NCBI GenBank assembly: GCA_002633005.1
Contig: NMRA01000081.1
Span: forward strand, 377,995-441,994
Reading direction: 5' to 3'
Length of the DNA: 64,000 bases
DNA from: Phoronis australis
Lineage: Eukaryota > Phoronida > Phoronidae
Below, in pieces: positions 46,354-64,000 of this stretch. The notes under the pieces are model-generated. The model made no database searches, was not told the origin of the DNA, and saw nothing but the letters and a program-made list of their open reading frames with translations. A program made the position numbers and the translations under genes. Position 1 is the stretch's first letter; each line of letters opens with the position of its first letter.

Positions 46354-49300
46354 TTGCCTCGAGCACAACACTAATAAGAAATTACTGCATTCTGTACTAA
46401 AAGGATTTTAAAGGTTTGCAGTCTCCCTGAGAGGAGACTTGGGACCTATGAAAAATAGGGATTTTGTCAAACACAAGACTGCAGCAAATTATTTTTGCTT
46501 TAAATTGAATGTTCCACTAAATGCAAGGAATCTAAACAAGACATTCCTAAAGACCATGATTTATTTTCAATCAATGCAGAAGGCTGAACAACCAATGCCT
46601 TTTTATCCTCTGGTAAATTCTGCCCAATAATAAGACATCTGTCTGTGTGCATTATATGAATCACACTGTCAATATCCATACTATGGAACAGTCAACACTA
46701 GTACTCTCTTAGAATATATTCAATTATAGTCAGAAATTCAATGGTGGTAGTGATGTCATTCAGCTTACAGGCCTCTGTGGTTTGACTTCATTAAAACATG
46801 TGTTTTTCACCCCAGAATTGTTTTCATTCAATTTCGCTAGGTACCTTAGTTGGAGCGACATCATTTGTGTCAGGGTTTAACACATAAATACGACCAAGGA
46901 ATCTTGGATAGTCTGTTTTCCTTAATACAATAGAATGTCAACCGTTGAAGCAAATTTTATCATCAATCACTCAAATATTTCATCAAAAATATAACAAAGT
47001 CTTTAAAATCCCATTTTTTCAATTAAAAAAATGACTAAGCGAATTTTAAGCGCGTGCAATGCCAGTTTTGCATAATTTATAACCAAACCAGGGTTACATC
47101 TGGCCCAGATAAGTAAGGTACCTGAATCTGTTCTAATCAGCTGATGCCAATGTATCTATAAAGATAAACTAATCTATCAAGCCAGATCGACATTAATTAA
47201 GAAATTAGTACCATCTTATGAAAAATGAGTAGCAATGAAACTGTAGTCCCTATTGCTCAAAACTAAGACAATTTGTTGAAATTCAACTGGTAGAAGGGCG
47301 ACACCAATTTTTGCCTTTGGTTAAAAAATCCAACTTAAGTCTCAACAACTTCTGACAAAAATAATATTAATTAGCCAAAATTGTTATCTTTCTTTTTTCA
47401 ACGGCTTTTAACATTCTACTCAAGACCTTGTCTTACGCCAAACCATGAAACTTAAAACTGGTGATGTGTTGAATTAGTGCTAATTAAAAATGAGAAAATA
47501 ACTTTTCACCTATTCACCATATAGTATCTTAAATTGGCAAGTTTTTTACCGTACATAATGCAGGTATTATGCTTTCTCGGGTTTAAATTAATGACCTGGA
47601 TTTTCAATATCTGGCACTACACAACAATACTCATTAATATGCCGGAGAGTTCCCCTGATACCTGAATGTGAAAAAGTAATTCATATGCCCTACCGGCGAC
47701 TTCACTTTACTTTGCAGGTCTAGACGTACTCCCATTAACTTGAGCGATGGCTTGGTACGCCACATTAGTATTAATTCATATCTTGCATAATGACAGATCT
47801 ATGAGCTCACAAAAGATGAACTCTAGTACAGCCTGACACAGCCTGGACTTCAAACAAAGTTGCACAGATTGGAATCAAGCATTTGAACGCCCCATTTCAA
47901 ATTGAAATAAACGAATACAGCAGCATAATGTCTATGGCAGTAGCACATCTTTCCGTTGTAGCAATCAATTCTTTTTTCATCATCTGCAAAAATTAGGAAG
48001 GCTAACCCACCAAAATGAATCACTAAAACAAATGATCACCTCAAAACGTGGACCACGACAATAGCACAGTATGGCTCTGTAACCAAGGCTATGCTAGTTA
48101 AATCTGTATGGGACTGGGGGAAGTCACTTTTTCTTCAGGTATGTGCATGTAGACTTTATGGCAAACCAAACAAAATCTGATATCTCCTTAGTAATGAGCA
48201 GTTGCCAAATCGACCCTTGTACTCTCTTCACAAACATATTTCCCACTACCCTAATTCAGAGGTAGAGAAATCATTCAGAGATAAAACCTCTAGATGAGCC
48301 ATTATGAGCCCAAGCCAACTAAGTCAAGGAATAGGGCTCTACATTGTCCCACAGGTAAAAAGTGTGTCATTGACATAGCTTTGGAATGTCAGGCGCATTT
48401 TCACAGGTCATGTCAGTCAGTAAGCGTTGAGGTACATGGCTGTGGAAATTGTTTAAAATTACCAGAATTGAAAAGTATCTTCAAGAAAAAGGATTCTGTT
48501 CGGTTAAAATTTAACCCGACAAAACTTGCTTTATCTTCTTGCTTAGCATTTTGTTGTCTTTGACTGATTGATGTCGGTTTGAACGTCATCACGCATCCAA
48601 GGATATTTGTCATGTTAAGTTATCCAACTGTCTCCCATCTTAGCTGCAGTACACAGCACAATAGTAACACTTCATCGGCACTGGATGGACAAATCGAGTA
48701 ATGCAGCCGAGCAAATCTTGTAATGACAACAAAAGAACACAAACTCCAATGCCAGGCTAAAAAAAGTGCTCGACAGACAAACAGCATTGTGTATAAATAC
48801 ACACGGAGATTCGTGTGTCAGTGTGTAATTTGGCTGGCCCTGTATTGTATGACAGCAGAGTATGTTTAAACAGTAAGAATGCACTAACAGCTATAGTCAA
48901 GCCTTTTCATCATGCTATACTGATCTTAATTAGTATGGATCAATCAGAGTTACCCGTTGTGAAATGTATTGCAGGGTAGCATGAATTTACAGTAGATAAT
49001 GCATGATAATCTGGTTCACTGTAGGCCTACTTTGCACACGCATACGTTGGACATATATCAGCATAACCACTGCGGCAAACTGGTGCATCAATAACTGAAT
49101 AACTGGTAATATTTTATTTTTTCACACAAACAACTGGGAATTATTTGTTTGTTCTGCACCCAAAGCCCCTTATTTTTACTTTTAAAGTGCCTTCTCCTCC
49201 CGTTCGGACTTACGCATCACGGCTCGTCATAGAGCTGTAGCATTGGCAGCGCCCACAAGGCACAACGTCGGCCGTTTTGCTACCCACCGCACCCATGTCT

Positions 49301-50047
49301 GCGGGGCAACGACAGTTTCGTGCAAGTTTCAGCTACTGAGATTTGATCACTTTTGGTCACCTAATATAGCGATAATATCATGGCCAAGATATCAAAACTG
49401 ACACAGGCACCGAGTAATAAAACACCGTAGTAGGTCTAGGACTAGGTTGATACTCCCTACCTACGTAAGCGTGATGATCGCACCATAGTCTTAGACGAGT
49501 ATCTATGATCGCACTTGGTGATCGAAAAGTCGGGGCGAACGGCTTTGCAAGACGTCACAATAAAACATTTGAAACGAAAACCTGTCACATGCTAATATCT
49601 TGTTACTCCACGAAGCTGCTAGTGTCATGGAACGTTAAGCTCACATTTCGAAATCGACTAAATACTAACCTATGGCTACGCACACCGCCTTCTGAATCGA
49701 TGTGACCTCAATTATTGAGCTCATGTCAATATAACAAAGGGGATTCTATTGGTTGCTTTGCGTACGTCATCCGCCGCATTTCAATCCATTGGTGTAAAGT
49801 TGGATTACGTCAACAGCAGCTCACTGAGTCCCGGCAAAGAGAAAACAGATGAGGCACTAATTTGATAAAAAGCCTTGTAACTTCCAATCATCAGATTAGT
49901 CAAAATTTGTGCTAAAGCCTTTAATTTTGACATTTTTGCGTTGCCGTTTGGTGGCCCAAGTACGCCACGTATATTTTCTCCTGGTGATAACATGAGTTCT
50001 GATTTACGTGCTCTGATCAAGTATGGCGAAGAGGCAAGTCATTCATA

Positions 50048-50079
50048 ATTGAATGATTTTTTTAAAAAAATCATTCAAT
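50048..50079. repeat. Perfect 32-base palindrome
   Basis: Arm ATTGAATGATTTTTTT is followed directly by its exact reverse complement, with no spacer. It could extrude as a cruciform or form a hairpin in RNA. Confidence 0.95.
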
Positions 50080-50139
50080 AGTTAAAACTATTATGAGCTT
50101 ATCTTATGAGAAATTGATGATGATTCAGTGAACGTCAGG

Positions 50140-50365
50140 CGGTCTGGTACGTTATAACAGAGGTGCTCATGTGGTTCAGGTGGGCCGTCAACACCGATAA
50201 CATGCACCTATTTTTATAAAACCGGCGGCGAGCCTGGGACTGAGAGTTAGAGACGTGACTCAAGAGCCGGGTCTAGATGTGTGCCCAAATGGGACCATAG
50301 ATACTCGTCTATGGTGGGACTCGAACCCTCGACCTTAAGGCAGCGGACACTTATCCCAATGGTTG
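50140..50365 (-). repeat. tRNA-derived SINE-like segment
   Basis: On the minus strand TGGGATAAGTGTCCGCTGCC is tRNA-like (D-arm to anticodon arm), and GGTTCGAGTCC (50317-50327) is a good B-box. A short CCATAG/CTATGG hairpin and unrelated sequence follow. The 5' acceptor half is missing or poor, so a functional tRNA is unlikely. Confidence 0.42.
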
Positions 50366-50961
50366 CTAGTTTGGAAATAACCTCTAAGAAATAGTCGGTG
50401 AAATTTAACGTACACGTATGATGAAATTCGGACAGCTCGATCACCACTTCCTCCTTCCCACTATGGGGGCCAGCGAATAAAATCTTATGTAGCTATTTTG
50501 AACAAGGCATCATTTGAAACAACACTTTACGAGTGCCACGGTAGCACTGAGGTGACGGCGACGAAATCCTTTTTCAACGGTCCCCTTCAAAGTCTTCAAC
50601 TTTCGTCCTCGAACTGGACCCTAATAACGTGAATCTGGCATCTTAGACCTCATGTCCACTTTTTGAAATTGACGGAACTGTCAATCGAAATTTCCGATAC
50701 GGCGTTTCGATGCATTGTGCTGGCCGTTTCTCCTTGTATTTCCTCGGATTTCGCATCCCGAGGTACAGTAACGGGCCATTTTTGTTACGACCATTGTACC
50801 TCCACTGCGTTGTTATGACACCCTTAGAAAGGGAAATTTATAAGGGTTAAAATCAAGAGACCCTCAACGCGTAACTGCGTCAGATGCAAACGATGGGTGG
50901 GTATCACAGTTTCTGGTCACAGTGGCTGCTCAGTCCCTTTGTGCTTGCTTCACATTACATA

Positions 50962-51062
50962 GGCGGCGCAGCACTGAAAAAGTGGGGGCTATAGCGACCA
51001 GCCCCCCCCCCCCACCCCACCCTGTGGTGCACATAGCCATGGGCGGCGCAGCACTGAAAAAG
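50962..51062. repeat. Direct repeat with 80-base period
   Basis: GGCGGCGCAGCACTGAAAAA occurs at 50962 and again at 51042, each followed by AG, one variable base, and GGGGGC; a C-homopolymer lies between. Possibly element ends or a small tandem duplication. Confidence 0.6.
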
Positions 51063-52125
51063 CGGGGGCCGGGCTTTAGCCCTCCCCCAGCCCCCTATAT
51101 GGTCCGCCGTCCATCCACCTATACCATGGGAAGAAAAACGTCCACATTGGTTCTAAAATGATATACGCCAGAAGAGTTTTCTCAAGTTTTTCTGTTGGTC
51201 TTGCCTGGTGGTAGTACTGTGAGGTAAAATTGGTAAAAATCAGGGAAAAGCAAGAAAAATTATCGGACCCGCAGCTTAAAATGGAGAAAGACTGCGAAAT
51301 ATATAAAAGAGAGATCAATGAAATTGAAAAACGCCGGGAAGCATAAAAAATTCAAATTTGTAATAACGCAAAATATTTCCATGGAAAACACCATCATAAC
51401 CATCGACCCGACCAACCAAAATCATGAGACAGATTAACAAGGAAGCCATATAATTTTGTTTCGTTTTCTCTTTTTATGTTTTTGTGATTTTTACTATACA
51501 TTAATCAAGCAATATCATATTGTAATACTGTAAGTATTGTAAATGGTGTCAACGTTATGTAACTTGGAGTAGTTTAATGGTTTTATACGGTAACAAAACC
51601 ACTGAAGTGGTGGTTGACGAGTCCATGTTTCATAATTTGAGTATTTAATAAAGTGGACAAAAGACACACGGAAAACACACAATAGTTACTGTCTCATAAC
51701 CAAAAAATATCCGACTGCGCTTTCATGTGAACCTGAGGGAAAATGCAGTTTTGAATAGAGGTGCATGTTTCTAAAACTTGTATACGATAATAAGCGCAAC
51801 CGGCCACTGATAGTTCAGGATGTGGCGCTTTCACTGCCATCTATGGAGACATTTTCTTCATCTCGCGGGAATCTCCGTGGAAATTCCAAACAATATGGTG
51901 GTCGATGTCACTGTGTTGGGTCCTCATTAACACTATCTTTAGAGATGTTTAAGTATTGACAGAATACTTTGGTAAGTTAAAAAATGCTTATTCAAAATTT
52001 CACTCAAATTTGTCCTGTGCAGCTCCTAAGAGGTAGGCTAGCTGACTGGTACTTGGATGTAATGGAATTGAAAATTCAAGCCATGTCGTGACTGTGTAGG
52101 CAATGTCGGCAATGACCATCGCCAG

Positions 52126-52160
52126 GCATCGCCTCTGTTGGCCCGAACCAGAGGCGATGC
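52126..52160. repeat. GC-rich hairpin, 12-bp arms
   Basis: GCATCGCCTCTG, an 11-base loop, then CAGAGGCGATGC. Perfect arms in intergenic sequence upstream of CCDC157. Confidence 0.85.
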
Positions 52161-52936
52161 AGAGGCTATAGGCGCTCTGCTTTTCGGCGAATTATGCCTC
52201 GCACCGACTAAACCATCAAAGTCACGTTGTTATAAATACCTTTGCGCATAGAGGAACACCTGAGGAGGTTGTCGATGTGTTTAATTCTGTTGTAAGCGTC
52301 AACATCATTCGTCCTTTATCTTTCTGTGGTGTCTTGTGATTTGTCAGTTTTATGGTTCCCCGGATGCTTGTTTTATTTAAACTGCTGGCGGGAACCCTGA
52401 TGGCAGTCTTTCAGCAAGCAATCAGGATGTCAGGGATGGGCACCTGGATTGGGTTTTACCTGAAGCTTGAATAGCTGTGTTTTAACTGGTGAGTACTTCT
52501 AGAGGCCTAGCTAGTGAACCTGCAGTAATACAACAATTCCTTCCAACTCGAACAAATACTCCCATTATCAAACTTTTTCTTCGAGCAGTCCCTATTTCAG
52601 TTCCCAAAATTGTTGGTCATTGCCTAGACTGTGTGTAGACTGTAGTATGACTGAGTTAGTGAGTATGACTATGTCCATAGCCTCTGCCATAGGCTGTAGC
52701 ATAGGCTATAGCCAGTCACAGGCACTCCCTTGATAACCATGTGAAGAAAATAGTAGTATCAATTATGTACGTTAATGGAGTCTGATTGTAAACAGTAACC
52801 CGACTCTATAATAAAGAGAAAGGTACACAACTGCTATCCAACGTGGTCACCCACCAGGCACTTCTGGAAATATAGTATATTCAAAGCATGTCAATCTGGG
52901 AGTAATTTATGTCACACTTTGTCTGCAACTGCAAGT

Positions 52937-53344
52937 TCATTCTGGCTTCGGTAGTTAACGGACTAACGTTAACTGATGCTGTTGTCATCGAAGTAATTGC
53001 GGGGTAGCGCTGATGCCTCACATGCATGCTAAGATTTTTTAGATGTGACAATTTGGGGACATTTACTTAAAACTTATTTCTAATTCAATTGGTGATTATT
53101 CGAGCAAAATATAAGCAACTATTAACAATGACACTGCCCTTTAATTGTTGACAGTAACAGCGGCCCCTGGCACTGAACTTGACCATTGATACTGCACTAC
53201 AGTGTCGACGCTCCGCTGTTAAATACACCTGTTTATTGCGAAGTTAACTGGCAGTGTTAACTTCAATCCATAACCAAAGTTAACTGTTGAAACTTGTCGC
53301 AACTCCCCAAAACATCGACCTGTCGACATGAGTATGAAAGGGCC
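52937..53344. mobile_element. MITE with GGCCCTTTCATACT end, 5'-truncated copy
   Basis: Right end reverse-complements to GGCCCTTTCATACT. The interior aligns with 40744-41260 in the same orientation; the left terminus is missing. Confidence 0.7.
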
Positions 53345-53752
53345 TCATTATAGTACATCATCGAGAGGCTGATTAAAGGTGCCTGTGCTGTGTCACTGCA
53401 TGTGGTCGGATCGCAACAGCCTATCTACAACCCTGTTTACTGACATGTTAGAACCAAGATTATTCAGTACAATAGTTAACATTCGGCATTTTCCGTGGGA
53501 CGTCATATGTATGTGTATGTGTATAAACTGGCAACTTGAGAAATATTTTTGGCGCCAAACAGAATTTTAATGAACTGGAAATGTTTTTCAATAGCCTAAA
53601 ACCATACAGGCGTATGCAGTGAAGATTAAATTTCTTTCATTGACTGTGACCATTCACCACTAAATTTACCGCACACGGTATTCAAATGACCAATCATATC
53701 AATCTTATCTTAATTTAGATGTCAGTATTAATAGTTTGATAGGAGGCCTTCG

Positions 53753-53897
53753 TTAACACAAACTTTGTTGAAACTTTTTGTTTGAAAGCTTGACACCGCA
53801 CACCTAAAGAAAGGAGATTGTTTCTATACTATGAGCGAATCAGTATCGAGCTTTCAAACAAAAAGTTTAGTGGTGTTTTCAACGAAGTTTGTGTTAA
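53753..53897. mobile_element. 145-bp hairpin MITE ending in TTAACACAAACTT
   Basis: Left arm TTAACACAAACTTTGTTGAA and, further in, CTTTTTGTTTGAAAGCTTGA; right arm reverse complement TTAACACAAACTTCGTTGAA and CTTTTTGTTTGAAAGCTCGA, with a ~12-base insertion between the two blocks. Nearly the whole element folds back on itself. TTAA at both tips may be the target duplication. Confidence 0.78.
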
Positions 53898-54273
53898 ATT
53901 AGATATACGTATTATAAATCAAAACACTTCTGGAAACTCACTCATTGTAATAATTTTGTCAACGTTACGCATCTTCCTGGCCCTTTTTGCAGGGATTGAT
54001 GACTGACCAATTTTCGTCAAAATTGCACCTGACAGTGTGTTTTCTACCGAAAATTGGATCAGCCTCTGCCGTTGTTCCTGGTCAGCAACTGCAGGACCCT
54101 ATACCATGAGTCAGATAACTTAAAATTTATACCATCGTGTCTATTCAAGGAGAAGCTTATAGCGAGTTTCCAGGAGTTTTGATTTATACGTTGTATGTCT
54201 GGTACTTTACCAGCATTAATGGTAATATGCGTCATCTAACTCTTGTCATCTAGGTATACGTGCTAAAACATGA

Positions 54274-63906
<9,633 letters not shown>

Positions 63907-64000
63907 GTATGTTAGGGCAATCCTTAACAACAAAGTGGATTGAGATCCGTCAAAAGATCACAAATGTAAAATTACATGGCTTAACGCTCTGGCATTTTCC

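Noticed and set aside
48294-48563. 89-codon cysteine-containing open frame
   Set aside because: No acceptor, donor or promoter support and no recognisable spacing of a zinc-binding domain.
50300-50365. Functional tRNA gene on the minus strand
   Set aside because: B-box is good, but the acceptor stem and full D-arm cannot be formed; a SINE head is more likely.

Overview
This is a stretch of animal (metazoan) nuclear DNA, A/T-rich by eye, with long GT-AG introns and a heavy load of short inverted-repeat transposons, TTAA-flanked elements and minisatellites. There are no operons and no bacterial signals. Two genes can be assembled exon by exon. Their domain content, the THAP element and the transposon relics point to a non-vertebrate animal, probably an invertebrate deuterostome or a lophotrochozoan. 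I cannot resolve the phylum from the sequence.

Left flank (1-14,400): mostly non-coding. An Ig-like exon (20-287, minus) runs into the left edge, and two weaker candidate exons lie at 1512-1721 (minus) and 7260-7377 (plus). The rest holds mobile-element debris: a decayed transposon-associated ORF (5011-5700), a 1.4-kb TTAA-flanked element (7438-8857), several MITEs, and the 3' end of a LINE with a tetranucleotide tail (10503-10961).

Middle (14,400-43,430, minus strand): an NADPH-oxidase organizer gene related to p47phox/NCF1 and to the TKS adaptors. Eleven coding exons splice in phase into a 748-residue model: PX domain, a 26-base microexon, tandem SH3 domains, a basic autoinhibitory-type segment, and a 402-residue tyrosine- and proline-rich tail on one large last exon. 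Its introns hold minisatellites, MITEs, a 1.4-kb terminal-inverted-repeat element, a second copy of the TTAA element, and an assembly gap (35848-36132).

Right (43,430-64,000): about 11 kb of intergenic DNA separates the organizer gene from a head-to-head plus-strand gene, CCDC157. Six coding exons of CCDC157 (54298-63906) are visible before it leaves the window. Its intron 4 carries a 30-bp minisatellite whose every full unit ends in the same branch-site-plus-acceptor sequence that serves the next exon. A 1868-bp THAP-encoding, TTAA-duplicating transposon (Kolobok/T2-like) is inserted cleanly inside one unit. Intron 3 holds a degenerate array of roughly 140-bp units, and a related array lies in opposite orientation at about 45 kb.

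The two main genes have no evident functional link. One is a membrane-recruited adaptor for reactive-oxygen production or cytoskeletal signalling, and the other is a coiled-coil protein. They are simply neighbours that may share a promoter region.
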